Source of the DNA: WTFY01 sp965214675
GTDB taxonomy: Bacteria > Pseudomonadota > Gammaproteobacteria > UBA4575
Assembly: GCA_965214675.1 (NCBI GenBank)
Contig: OZ243969.1
Span: forward strand, 1,736,001-1,800,000
Direction: 5' to 3'
Length of the DNA stretch: 64,000 bases
Shown here one piece after another: positions 35,102 to 44,587 of the stretch. Below the pieces are notes generated by a model that did not search any database, was not told where the DNA came from, and worked only from the letters and a program-made list of their open reading frames with translations. The position numbers and the translations under genes are program-made. The first letter of the stretch is position 1, and the number at the start of each line of letters is the position of its first letter.

Positions 35102-35851
35102 ATGCAAGAAAAAAATACTCACTTTGGCTATCAGGAGGTAAGTCCTGAAGAGAAAACAGAAAAGGTCAGCGCAGTATTTAATTCGGTGGCCAGTAAATAC
35201 GACGTGATGAACGATGTGATGTCGTTTGGCATGCATCGGATCTGGAAACATCAATTTGCATTTCTTTCAAACGTTCGCACTGGTTTCAAGGTGCTCGATC
35301 TGGCAGCCGGCACTGCAGATGTCTCGGCATTGCTGGCTACGAAACTGGGTGATCAGGGCGAACTCACGCTTTGCGACCTTAACCTTGCAATGCTGGAGCG
35401 AGGTCGTGCGAAACTGGTGGATAGAGGCCTGCTCAAAAACCTGCATTATGTGCAGGCGATGGCAGAAGACCTGCCATTCAGGGAAAATTATTTTGATCGG
35501 GTTGTCATCGCTTTCGGCTTGAGAAACTTCACGGACAAGAGTCAGGCCTTGCAGGCAATTTTCCGGGTACTGAAACCGGGTGGGCAGCTATTGATACTGG
35601 AGTTTTCCAAGCCCCACAAATGGCTGCGCAAAGCCTACGACATCTATTCTTTCGGTTTTTTGCCAAAAATGGGCAAGCTGGTCGCCAGCGATGCCGGCAG
35701 CTACCGGTATTTGGCTGAATCAATACGCAAGCATCCCGACCAGAGTACCCTGCACGCCATGCTGGAGTCTGCAGGTTTTCAGCAGTGTGATTACCTGGAC
35801 CTTCACTTCGGGGTGGTTTGCATCCACCGTGGTTACAAGCTCTCTGCGTGA
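35102..35851 (+). CDS. ubiE: Ubiquinone/menaquinone C-methyltransferase UbiE
   Basis: SAM enzyme that methylates the quinone ring in ubiquinone (and menaquinone) synthesis. The 249 residues show the SAM pocket VLDLAAGTADVSALLA, the family segments KVSAVFNSVASKYDVMNDVMS and FGLRNFTDKSQALQ, and VLKPGGQLLILEFSKP. It is followed by ubiJ and ubiB, the standard ubiEJB order. Confidence 0.96.
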   Translation: MQEKNTHFGYQEVSPEEKTEKVSAVFNSVASKYDVMNDVMSFGMHRIWKHQFAFLSNVRTGFKVLDLAAGTADVSALLATKLGDQGELTLCDLNLAMLERGRAKLVDRGLLKNLHYVQAMAEDLPFRENYFDRVVIAFGLRNFTDKSQALQAIFRVLKPGGQLLILEFSKPHKWLRKAYDIYSFGFLPKMGKLVASDAGSYRYLAESIRKHPDQSTLHAMLESAGFQQCDYLDLHFGVVCIHRGYKLSA

Positions 35852-35859
35852 ACAAGCCC

Positions 35860-36465
35860 ATGCCACTTAAGCTCATCAACAGCTTGTTGAAGAAATATTT
35901 CGACCAGGATCCTGAGGTTGCAGGACGACTGCAATCGCTTCAGGACAAGCACGTGATCCTTAGCCTGACAGACCTGAATAAGGAGTTACTTGTAACTTCT
36001 GAGCAGGAGCGGATTGTAGTTGCGGAACACCTGGATTACGACTCTTGCGAGGTGGATGCCAGAGTCCATACGGATGTCATGACCTTGCTCTGTATTGCAT
36101 TGGGCGCAAAATACCAGCCTCACCTGGAAGATGGCTCGGTACATGTGCAAGGTGATCTTGAGGTGGCGAAACAGATGGAAAGGATACTTGCCTCTGTGGA
36201 AATAGACTGGGAAGAGATAGCCGCCTTTTATGTCGGGGACACACTGGCGCACCAGTTTGGGATGTGGCTTGGGCGTGCAGGCAAGTACAAGCGCCGCTCT
36301 ATAAAAAACTTCTTTCTGGATGTCAGCGAATACCTGCAGGAAGAATCACAGGTCATGCCGGCAAAAGCAGAAATAGTACGGTTTCTGAGTGAAACTGAAA
36401 CCCTGGATGATGATATCGACCATCTTGAAGATCGTATTGACCGGCTTGGCAAAATGAAACGCTGA
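35860..36465 (+). CDS. ubiJ: Ubiquinone accessory protein UbiJ (SCP2 domain)
   Basis: Lipid-binding accessory factor of the ubiquinone complex. The N-terminal SCP2 domain is followed by a helical C-terminus with a predicted coiled coil (TETLDDDIDHLEDRIDRLGKM). The ATG at 35860 gives 201 residues, the same as the E. coli protein. A GTG at 35848 overlapping the ubiE stop is an alternative, and the frame is open to 35818. It works with UbiK, whose gene is at 57132. Confidence 0.9.
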   Translation: MPLKLINSLLKKYFDQDPEVAGRLQSLQDKHVILSLTDLNKELLVTSEQERIVVAEHLDYDSCEVDARVHTDVMTLLCIALGAKYQPHLEDGSVHVQGDLEVAKQMERILASVEIDWEEIAAFYVGDTLAHQFGMWLGRAGKYKRRSIKNFFLDVSEYLQEESQVMPAKAEIVRFLSETETLDDDIDHLEDRIDRLGKMKR

Positions 36466-36470
36466 TTCTC

Positions 36471-38033
36471 ATGCGTTACATCCGGTTACTCCTTAGGCTT
36501 TTCCGTATCAATATCGTTTTGATTCGGCATGGCTTGGAAGAAGTCCTGTTTGCCATCCCTTATTTTCGGCCGATACGGTTTTTGCTTTTCTTGTTGCCCT
36601 GGCACTGGTTTAGAAAAGAGGAAATTACACATGGTGTTCGCATTCGCTATGTGCTGGAAGACCTGGGTCCGATCTTTGTAAAATTCGGGCAGACATTGTC
36701 TACGCGCCGTGACTTGTTCCCGGAAGAGATTGCTGATGAGCTTGCCAAGTTGCAGGATCAGGTGCCGCCTTTTCCTGGCGAGGAAGCCAAGCGCCTGATT
36801 GAGCAGGCACTACAGAAGTCGGTCGATGAGGCCTTTGATGAATTCAGTGTTGAGCCTATGGCATCCGCCTCGATTGCGCAGGTGCATGTGGCCAAGCTGC
36901 ATGAAGGCGCGGAGGTGGTGGTCAAGGTGCTGCGCCCGGGTGTTGAAAAGCAGGTTCGCCAAGACCTGGACCTGCTGCATGTACTTGCAGCCATCGTGCA
37001 GCGATACTGGAAAGACGCGAATCTGTTACAGCCCCGCGAAGTGGTACAGGAATTCGAGCGCGTCATCCTGGATGAGTTGGACCTCATGCGAGAAGCGGCG
37101 AATGCCAGCCAGTTGCGCAGGAATTTTGAAAATTCGCCTGATCTGTATGTGCCTGAAGTCTACTTTGATCTATGTCGGCGAAATGTTCTGGTGATTGAGC
37201 GGATCCATGGCATTCCTGTAAGCGACAGGGCTGCCTTGGAACGTCATGGGATAAACCTCAAGAAACTGTCAGAACGCGGATGCCATATCTTTTTCACACA
37301 GGTATTCAGGCACAATTTTTTTCATGGAGACATGCATCCAGGCAATATTTTTGTTTCCTACGATAACCCGGAAGATCCCAAGTATATCGGGGTTGATTTT
37401 GGAGTGATCGGCACGCTTACAACGTCTGACAAAAGATACCTTGCAGAGAATCTTCTAGCATTTTTTAATCGGGACTACCGCAGGGTTGCAGAACTGCATC
37501 TGGAGTCGGGCTGGGTGCCTCCGGATGTACGGGTGGAGGAATTTGAATCGGCTATTCGAACTGTGTGCGAGCCCGTGTTCCAGCGACCGCTCAGCGAGAT
37601 TTCATTTGGAAATCTGCTTGTTCGGCTCTTCCAGACAACACGGCGTTTCAATATGAAGGTGCAGCCCCAGCTGGTCTTGTTGGAAAAGACCATGCTGAGC
37701 ATTGAGGGTCTGAGTCGTCAACTGGACCCCAGCCTGAATCTCTGGGACAGCGCAAAACCTTTCATGGAGCGCTGGATGAGCGAGCAGGTGGGTATGCGCG
37801 CGCTGGCTTTGGGGGTACGCAAACAGCTTCCCCGGATGGCAGAACGCCTGCCAGAAATTCCGGATCTGGTCTATACGAGCATGAAGAAATTTGAACAAAA
37901 TCATGACATGCTTGAGCAGCAAACTCAGGAATTCAAGGCCCTGCGTACGGAAGTAAGAAAATCGAATCGGAACGTAGCGGTCATCCTGATACTTGCACTG
38001 GCGGCTACCCTGCTGGGCATGTGGTATTTCTAG
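36471..38033 (+). CDS. ubiB: UbiB, ADCK-family atypical kinase/ATPase
   Basis: Membrane-bound atypical kinase needed for ubiquinone synthesis. The KxGQ motif appears in FVKFGQTLSTRRDLFP, the catalytic region in FHGDMHPGNIFVSYD, and the metal motif in IGVDFGVIG. Two hydrophobic segments near the C-terminus (about 500-518) anchor it. The 520 residues are the usual length. It starts 6 bases after ubiJ. Confidence 0.96.
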   Translation: MRYIRLLLRLFRINIVLIRHGLEEVLFAIPYFRPIRFLLFLLPWHWFRKEEITHGVRIRYVLEDLGPIFVKFGQTLSTRRDLFPEEIADELAKLQDQVPPFPGEEAKRLIEQALQKSVDEAFDEFSVEPMASASIAQVHVAKLHEGAEVVVKVLRPGVEKQVRQDLDLLHVLAAIVQRYWKDANLLQPREVVQEFERVILDELDLMREAANASQLRRNFENSPDLYVPEVYFDLCRRNVLVIERIHGIPVSDRAALERHGINLKKLSERGCHIFFTQVFRHNFFHGDMHPGNIFVSYDNPEDPKYIGVDFGVIGTLTTSDKRYLAENLLAFFNRDYRRVAELHLESGWVPPDVRVEEFESAIRTVCEPVFQRPLSEISFGNLLVRLFQTTRRFNMKVQPQLVLLEKTMLSIEGLSRQLDPSLNLWDSAKPFMERWMSEQVGMRALALGVRKQLPRMAERLPEIPDLVYTSMKKFEQNHDMLEQQTQEFKALRTEVRKSNRNVAVILILALAATLLGMWYF

Positions 38034-38067
38034 TCATTTGCCGACTACCATGAGGCCCGGCATGTAA

Positions 38068-40239
38068 ATGGACGTTACACCAATTCTTGGTTCTTTAAAT
38101 GGTGCGCAGCGGGAAGCAGTGACTGCAGGGAATGTGCCTGCATTGGTTATTGCAGGTGCGGGTAGTGGTAAAACGCGCGTTCTGGTGCACCGAATTGCAT
38201 GGCTGTGCGATGTGCAGTCGGTTTCACCGTACAGCATGCTGGCAGTCACGTTTACGAACAAGGCCGCAGCCGAGATGCGTGCGCGCATAGAACATCTTCT
38301 GAACAATGCGGTAGGGGGTCTGTGGATCGGAACCTTCCACGGTATTTCGCATCGTCTATTACGTGCTCACTGGCAAGAGGCAGGCCTCAAGGAGAACTTT
38401 CAAGTCCTGGACAGTGAAGACCAGTTGCGCCTGGTGAAGCGCATCATTCAGGGTTTGGGCCTTGATGACTCCAAATGGCCTCCCAAGCTGGCACGAGGAT
38501 TTATCAACAGCCAAAAAGAGGAAGGATTGAGATCTGCCGATTTACAGGGCCGTGACGATCAGAACGAACGGCAGTTGATACGGATATACACCGCTTACGA
38601 GCAAGAGTGCGAGCGTACCGGATCAGTAGATTTTGCCGAATTGTTGCTGAGAAGCCTCGAGCTTTTGCTGAAAAAGGCTGAAATTCTCGCTCATTACCGT
38701 GAAAAATTTCGCCACATCCTGGTCGATGAATTCCAGGATACGAACGCCATCCAGTACCAATGGCTCAAGACGTTTGCCGGAGAAGACAGCCCCGTCTTTG
38801 CTGTCGGTGATGATGACCAGTCCATCTACGGCTGGCGAGGTGCGCGAATTGAAAATATTCGCAACTTTGAGCGTGATTACAAGAACGCACAGGTATTCAG
38901 GCTGGAACAAAACTATCGTTCGACCAATACGATCCTGTCGGTTGCGAACTCGTTGATCGGCAATAACGCAGGCCGAATGGGGAAAAAACTGTGGACCGAC
39001 GGAAGCGAAGGAGAGCCTGTTCATTTGTATGCTGCATTCAATGAGCAGGACGAGGCACGCTACGTTGCTGACAGAGTGCAGCAATGGGTTGAAGACGGCA
39101 CGAAACGCCGTGATGAGATTGCCATTTTGTATCGCTCCAACGTGCAGTCGCGGGTGTTTGAAGAGGTCTTTATTTCACAAAGCATCCCATACCGGGTCTA
39201 CGGAGGGCTACGCTTTTTTGAACGTGCAGAAATCAGGGATGCTCTGGCCTACCTGCGCCTGGTAAAAAATCCTGATGACGATCCTTCTTTCGAGCGCATC
39301 GTCAATACCCCGCCGCGCGGAATCGGTCAGCGCACAATGACGCAGCTGCGTGACTTTGCACGTGCTCGCCAGAGTACACTCTGGAATGCCGCTGCGGAGG
39401 CCTCCCGCACGGACCTGCTGGCCTCGCGCTCTGCAAATGCAATGGGAAAATTTCTGCAGTTCATGCAAAGCCTGGAAAAGGATATCCGCGGACTGGAGCT
39501 TGAAGAACAGGTCGATCTCATCATCCAGATGTCCGGTTTACTGGAACATCATGGCCGGGAAAAGGGTGAAAAAGCAAAATCACGTGTCGAAAACCTGCAG
39601 GAGCTGGTGACAGCTGCCAGAGACTTTAATCTCGACAATGCACTGTATAAAGGCATGCAGCCCGCAGATGCTTTTCTGGTTCATGCAGCCCTCGAGGCAG
39701 GCGAAGGTCAGGGCGCACAGTGGGAGGATTGCGTACAGTTGATGACACTGCATGCGGCCAAGGGGCTGGAGTTTGCCTTGGTGTTTATCGTTGGCTTGGA
39801 GGAAGGCCTTTTCCCCACAGGGATGTCAATGGAAGAACCCGGCAGGCTCGAGGAAGAGCGTCGCTTGTGCTACGTCGGAATCACGCGAGCATGCCAGCAA
39901 CTGGTGCTTACCTATGCCGAGTCCAGGCGTCGCTATGGCGCTGAAAGCTACTACAATTCACCTTCCCGGTTCATTGACGAAATTCCAGCTGAACTGATGA
40001 CCGAGGTGCGCCCGCGGGCGATGCTTGCCAAGCCGGTCCACTCGGGTACAAAAGCGGGCTTGTTTGCCAAGGATACGGGGGTCAGGATTGGGTGCAACGT
40101 CAATCACAGTAAATTCGGCAAGGGCGTGGTAATGGATTGTGAAGGGGCCGGCAGCAGCGCCAGGGTGCAGGTGAATTTCGAGACAGAGGGTTGTAAATGG
40201 CTGGTCTTGTCTTATGCAAATCTTGACGTGCTCGCTTGA
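38068..40239 (+). CDS. uvrD: DNA helicase II UvrD
   Basis: Superfamily 1A 3'-5' helicase of nucleotide-excision and mismatch repair. Walker A GAGSGKTRVLVHRI is at the N-terminus, followed by GTFHGISHRLLRAHW, motif II DEFQDTNAIQY, motif III AVGDDDQSIYGWRGA, and motif VI near CYVGITRACQQL. Its 723 residues match E. coli UvrD (720). The C-terminal Tudor-like stretch (FGKGVVMDCEGAG) is present. Confidence 0.97.
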   Translation: MDVTPILGSLNGAQREAVTAGNVPALVIAGAGSGKTRVLVHRIAWLCDVQSVSPYSMLAVTFTNKAAAEMRARIEHLLNNAVGGLWIGTFHGISHRLLRAHWQEAGLKENFQVLDSEDQLRLVKRIIQGLGLDDSKWPPKLARGFINSQKEEGLRSADLQGRDDQNERQLIRIYTAYEQECERTGSVDFAELLLRSLELLLKKAEILAHYREKFRHILVDEFQDTNAIQYQWLKTFAGEDSPVFAVGDDDQSIYGWRGARIENIRNFERDYKNAQVFRLEQNYRSTNTILSVANSLIGNNAGRMGKKLWTDGSEGEPVHLYAAFNEQDEARYVADRVQQWVEDGTKRRDEIAILYRSNVQSRVFEEVFISQSIPYRVYGGLRFFERAEIRDALAYLRLVKNPDDDPSFERIVNTPPRGIGQRTMTQLRDFARARQSTLWNAAAEASRTDLLASRSANAMGKFLQFMQSLEKDIRGLELEEQVDLIIQMSGLLEHHGREKGEKAKSRVENLQELVTAARDFNLDNALYKGMQPADAFLVHAALEAGEGQGAQWEDCVQLMTLHAAKGLEFALVFIVGLEEGLFPTGMSMEEPGRLEEERRLCYVGITRACQQLVLTYAESRRRYGAESYYNSPSRFIDEIPAELMTEVRPRAMLAKPVHSGTKAGLFAKDTGVRIGCNVNHSKFGKGVVMDCEGAGSSARVQVNFETEGCKWLVLSYANLDVLA

Positions 40240-40357
40240 TATGAACGCGGGTTTCGCTTTCCATGCAAGCTGGGTGAAGGCGCAAATTGCATATCCGGAT
40301 TTAGAAGTACGCCCACCAGTAGCATATACTTAGCCAAGGCAACTTCCCAAATTGACC

Positions 40358-41476
40358 ATGCAAAGAAGAAAATTTTTGCGCTATGCAGGAGCAAGCGCAG
40401 TCCTTGCAGGCGGCTTGAGCGCCTGTGAAGGAGAAAGTACATCGGATGCTCCTGCATCCGTTGATTCGCGAACCTGGGACTGGAAGATGGTCACCACTTG
40501 GCCAAAATTTTTCCCGGGCCTTGGTACTGGAGCCGAGTTCCTGGCTGAGCAAATCAACGTGATGACAGGAGGGCGTATCCATGTGACGGTGTACGGTGCC
40601 GGCGAGTTAGTACCCGCCTTCGAGATATTCGATGCCGTGTCAAACGGTTCTGCACAGATGGGCCATGGTTCGGCCTATTACTGGAAAGGCAAGTATCCTG
40701 CTCTGCAGTTTTTCTCCACCACGCCCTTTGGTATGACTGCCATGGAGATGAACAGCTGGCTATACCATGGGGGTGGGATGCAGTTATGGCAGGAAGCGTA
40801 CGAAACGTTTGGTCTTGTTCCGGCAGCATCAGGAAACACCGGGGTGCAGATGGCAGGCTGGTTTAACAAGGAGGTCAATTCACTGGAAGATTTGAAAGGA
40901 CTAAAGATGCGTATTCCAGGTCTTGCAGGCGAGGTGCTGAAACGGGCTGGTGGCACACCGGTTAATCTTCCTGGTGGTGAGCTTTTTACTTCATTGCAAT
41001 CCGGTGCCATTGATGCCGCGGAATGGGTAGGCCCCTACAATGATCTGGCCTTTGGGTTTCATGAGATCGCCCGTTATTACTATTATCCGGGCTGGCACGA
41101 GCCCGGCACAGCACTTGAATGCTTTGTGAACAAGGAAGCCTTTGACGAGTTGCCCGAAGATTTGCAGGGTATCGTGGTCAATGCCTGCCGGGTGGCCAAC
41201 CAAGACATGCTGGCAGAGTACATTGCCCGTAACAATGATGCGCTGGAGACATTAGTGAATGAACACGGTGTTGAATTGCGGGCTTTGCCAGGAGATGTTC
41301 TGAATACGTTGGCGCAGATTTCTGAGGAGGTCATTGAAGAACTAGCATCTTCTGATCCTCTGGCAAGAAAGATTCACGATTCCTACCGCCAATTTCTTAC
41401 GAAATCGCGTGCCTGGCTGGATATATCCGAGCGTGCATTCTTGAACTTGGACCTGGTATGGAAATCCCGTTCCTGA
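40358..41476 (+). CDS. dctP: TRAP transporter substrate-binding lipoprotein (DctP family)
   Basis: Extracytoplasmic solute receptor of a TRAP transporter, 372 residues. The N-terminus RRKFLRYAG followed by a hydrophobic stretch and GGLSAC is a twin-arginine signal ending in a lipobox, so this should be a Tat-exported lipoprotein. The family motifs AEQINVMTGGRIHV and EDLKGLKMRIPG are visible. It lies convergent to the membrane genes dctM and dctQ, not in line with them. The substrate cannot be read from the sequence; a carboxylate is likely since the motif region with RIPG holds the usual carboxylate-binding arginine. Confidence 0.9.
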   Translation: MQRRKFLRYAGASAVLAGGLSACEGESTSDAPASVDSRTWDWKMVTTWPKFFPGLGTGAEFLAEQINVMTGGRIHVTVYGAGELVPAFEIFDAVSNGSAQMGHGSAYYWKGKYPALQFFSTTPFGMTAMEMNSWLYHGGGMQLWQEAYETFGLVPAASGNTGVQMAGWFNKEVNSLEDLKGLKMRIPGLAGEVLKRAGGTPVNLPGGELFTSLQSGAIDAAEWVGPYNDLAFGFHEIARYYYYPGWHEPGTALECFVNKEAFDELPEDLQGIVVNACRVANQDMLAEYIARNNDALETLVNEHGVELRALPGDVLNTLAQISEEVIEELASSDPLARKIHDSYRQFLTKSRAWLDISERAFLNLDLVWKSRS

Positions 41477-41514
41477 CGGGTGCCCGCTCAGGCATCGTGA
41501 CTGGGTAACGCAGT

Positions 41515-42888
41515 CTAGTATATTTTGTCGGGTAGCCAGGTTGCCAGGGCAGGGAATCGCACCAGCAACAACAAGGCCAGTACCTGTATCGCAATGAAAG
41601 GTGCCACACCACGATAAATCTGCTTGGTGCTAATTTCTGCCGGCGCCACACCACGCAGATAAAACAGGGCAAATCCGAACGGCGGAGTCAGAAAAGAAGT
41701 CTGCAGATTAATGGCAATCATAATTCCCAGCCAGACCGGATCAATCCCCAGGCTCAACAACACGGGTCCGACAATCGGCACCACGACGAAGGTGATCTCG
41801 ATAAAGTCCAGGATAAAACCCAATAAAAACATCAGCACCATGACTACCAGCATTGCGGAGAGTGCACCTCCAGGCAATTGCACCAATAGTTCGTGTACGG
41901 CTCTGTCTCCCCCGTAACCTCTGAACACCAGAGAGAAAATCGAGGCTCCAATAAAAATCATGAACACCATACAGGTGATTCGTACGGACCTTCTTATGAC
42001 ATCTCGAAGGCAATCGAGATCGAGACGGCGATAAAGAGAGGCCAGCAGAAGTGCGCCGACGGCACCCACCGAGGCCGCCTCGGAAGGAGTGGCAATACCT
42101 AGAATGATCGAACCGAGCACTGCCACGATCAGTGCGATAGGGGGCACCAATGCGCGTAACACCTGCATGACCCATGCGCTAGCTCTTATGTCTGAGTCGC
42201 GTTTGACGATGGGCATCATCTCGGGTTTGAGCCAAGCGACGATTACCAGATACGCCAGGTACAAACCTACCAGCAGAATGCCCGGGATGATGGCGCCCAC
42301 GAACAAGTCACCTACTGAGACTGTGTCTGGCCTAAAGTTACCCTGGCTAAGTTGTGCTTGTTGGTATGCAGAGGATAGGACATCTCCCAACAACACCAGA
42401 ATGATCGATGGGGGGATGATCTGGCCAAGCGTGCCGGAAGCGCAAATCATGCCTGTTGAAATTTCAGGGTGATAGCCTCTTTTAAGCATGGTAGGCAGTG
42501 ACAATAATCCCATGGTCACTACAGTGGCTCCCACGATGCCGGTGCTTGCCGCTAGCAACATACCAACCAGCACTACAGATATCCCAAGCCCCCCGCGCAG
42601 CGAACCAAACAGTGAACCCATGGTGTCAAGCAATGTGTCTGCAATATTTGACCGTTGCAGCATGACGCCCATGAATACAAATAGTGGTACGGCAATCAGT
42701 GTCTCATTCGTCATTATTCCGAACAGGCGACTTGGAAAAGCCTGCAACAGTGCAGGCTCGAATGTTCCGGTTGCAATTCCTGCTGCAGCAAATATGAGAG
42801 ATACGCCTGCAAGTGTGAAGGCAACAGGGTACCCCAGCAGCAACACCAGAATCACAGCTACAAACAGTATGAAGGCAACGATCTCCAT
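41515..42888 (-). CDS. dctM: TRAP transporter large permease DctM
   Basis: Polytopic membrane subunit of 457 residues with about 12 segments. Family landmarks include PLFVFMGVMLQRSNIADTLL, GTLGQIIPPSIILVLLG (the ion/substrate region) and ATPSEAASVGAVGALLLA. It couples Na+ entry to uptake of the substrate brought by DctP. It follows dctQ by 9 bases on the minus strand. Confidence 0.95.
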   Translation of the reverse strand: MEIVAFILFVAVILVLLLGYPVAFTLAGVSLIFAAAGIATGTFEPALLQAFPSRLFGIMTNETLIAVPLFVFMGVMLQRSNIADTLLDTMGSLFGSLRGGLGISVVLVGMLLAASTGIVGATVVTMGLLSLPTMLKRGYHPEISTGMICASGTLGQIIPPSIILVLLGDVLSSAYQQAQLSQGNFRPDTVSVGDLFVGAIIPGILLVGLYLAYLVIVAWLKPEMMPIVKRDSDIRASAWVMQVLRALVPPIALIVAVLGSIILGIATPSEAASVGAVGALLLASLYRRLDLDCLRDVIRRSVRITCMVFMIFIGASIFSLVFRGYGGDRAVHELLVQLPGGALSAMLVVMVLMFLLGFILDFIEITFVVVPIVGPVLLSLGIDPVWLGIMIAINLQTSFLTPPFGFALFYLRGVAPAEISTKQIYRGVAPFIAIQVLALLLLVRFPALATWLPDKIY

Positions 42889-42897
42889 CGTGGTGAT

Positions 42898-43404
42898 CTA
42901 CTTGCGTAAAGTAATCCAGGCGCGGCCAGCCATTGAAATGGCCTGCAGAATCAAAAGGGTGGCCATGACGGGAATGAAGGTCTTCAGAATGAAAACCAGT
43001 GGCAATCCCCCCGCCTCACGGGATGTTTCAAGATACTTCCAGGAACTGATTACGTAATCAAAGCTCGTCCAGGCGATGAAGCTCGCAAAAGGCAGCAACA
43101 GCAGCACGCAGCCCAGCAAATCAACCCAGGCTCTTTTGCGCAAAGACATTCCCTGATAAAAAATATCCACCCGCACATGTTCATTGTGTTTGAGCGTATA
43201 AGCACCCGCTACCATGAAAACAAATGCATGCAGATAGGTGATGGATTCCTGAAGAGCGATGCTTCCGAAATTAAGGCCGTAACGCATCACTGCTACCAGA
43301 AAGGTAATGACTGTCATGATCAGTATCAGCCAGGCGGAAAATGTTCCGACACGCTCGTTCAGTGCATCAATTTGACTGCACAGCTTTTCCATTTTTTGTC
43401 TCAA
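42898..43404 (-). CDS. dctQ: TRAP transporter small permease DctQ
   Basis: A 168-residue four-helix subunit of the TRAP transporter. The arginine/aspartate segment HNEHVRVDIFYQGMSLRKRAW is characteristic, followed by three more hydrophobic stretches. It precedes dctM and follows thrB by 15 bases on the same strand. Confidence 0.93.
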   Translation of the reverse strand: MRQKMEKLCSQIDALNERVGTFSAWLILIMTVITFLVAVMRYGLNFGSIALQESITYLHAFVFMVAGAYTLKHNEHVRVDIFYQGMSLRKRAWVDLLGCVLLLLPFASFIAWTSFDYVISSWKYLETSREAGGLPLVFILKTFIPVMATLLILQAISMAGRAWITLRK

Positions 43405-43419
43405 GTAAGTGAAGCCTGT

Positions 43420-44361
43420 TCAGAAATCCAGATCCGGGGTGTAACGGATTCTAGAGAGCAGGATGTGTTTGAAGACATCAGGGTCTTTTATGTGTGTGAT
43501 CTCGCCATCTTTAGGGTGGATCTGATCTCTCAGGCGTGAGAGCCAAAATCTCAATGCAGCCGCACGTAGCATGTACCCCCAGGCTTTGAACTCGCAATCA
43601 TGAAATTGACGTTCCATACGGTAGGCTTCAACGAGTGGTGCATACAATTCCATATCCAGATTGCCTTCGTCGTCGCTGCACCAGTCATTCACAGTGATGG
43701 CAAGATCAAATAACAGATAATCATTGCAGGAGAGATAGAAGTCGATGATGCCGGTAAGTGCGTAGCGCTTGAACATCACATTGTCACGAAACAAATCAGC
43801 ATGCACGATCCCCTTCGGAAGATTGGGATCCAAAGGCTGCTTACGCAGCTGAATCTCCTGTTTAAGCAGTTGCTGGTCATCCTTTGAAATCTTGTGGAAC
43901 AAGCGATCTGCCGTTTGCACTGCCCACTCAATTCCACGCGGGTTATCCAAAATACCGTTGAAAGATTCACCGAGAATATGTATTTGTGCCAGGGCATGGC
44001 CAACTGCCGCACAGTGTTTTGCAGTGGGGATCAAAACATTATGTCCTTCCAGACGTCTTACGATTGCGGCGGGCTTGTTTTTCAATTCACGCACGTAATC
44101 GCCATGCAAGTCTGCGATCGGATGAGCCGTGGGCATGCCGTGGTCCGACAGGTGCGCCATCAGCGCCAAGTAATATGGCAAGGTGTCAAAACCTACTTCT
44201 TCAAATATAGTCAGTACAAACTTGCCGTTTTCAGTGGTTACAAAATAATTGGTGTTTTCGATACCTGCATTGATACCTTCATGGTTTAATAACGTACCCA
44301 ACGAGTAGTTTTTTAGAAAAACTTCAAGCTCCTGTGGCTTGATGTTTGTATAAACGGACAT
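43420..44361 (-). CDS. thrB: Homoserine kinase type II
   Basis: Makes O-phosphohomoserine for threonine synthesis; this is the aminoglycoside-phosphotransferase-fold type and not the GHMP type. The catalytic VHADLFRDNVMF and the IIDFY metal loop are both clear. Its 313 residues are the full length. It is divergent from polA, with about 225 bases between, as in other gammaproteobacteria. Confidence 0.95.
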   Translation of the reverse strand: MSVYTNIKPQELEVFLKNYSLGTLLNHEGINAGIENTNYFVTTENGKFVLTIFEEVGFDTLPYYLALMAHLSDHGMPTAHPIADLHGDYVRELKNKPAAIVRRLEGHNVLIPTAKHCAAVGHALAQIHILGESFNGILDNPRGIEWAVQTADRLFHKISKDDQQLLKQEIQLRKQPLDPNLPKGIVHADLFRDNVMFKRYALTGIIDFYLSCNDYLLFDLAITVNDWCSDDEGNLDMELYAPLVEAYRMERQFHDCEFKAWGYMLRAAALRFWLSRLRDQIHPKDGEITHIKDPDVFKHILLSRIRYTPDLDF

Positions 44362-44587
44362 GTACTGTGACTATAGTTAGTTATGTCGTTGCCGCGAACG
44401 GTCTACAACCCCTGAAGCCAAAAATTTGGACATCCTGCCTGCAGATGGCCAGCTGCAGGCATCTACCTGGCTAGACGACGTGATGAGTTTATGCTGTGGA
44501 ATAATTCGTGCAACCCCTACAGGAAATACGCGCAATCATAGCGTGCAGTATGAACTTCCTCCAGTAATTACCGATCTTAGATGAAGC

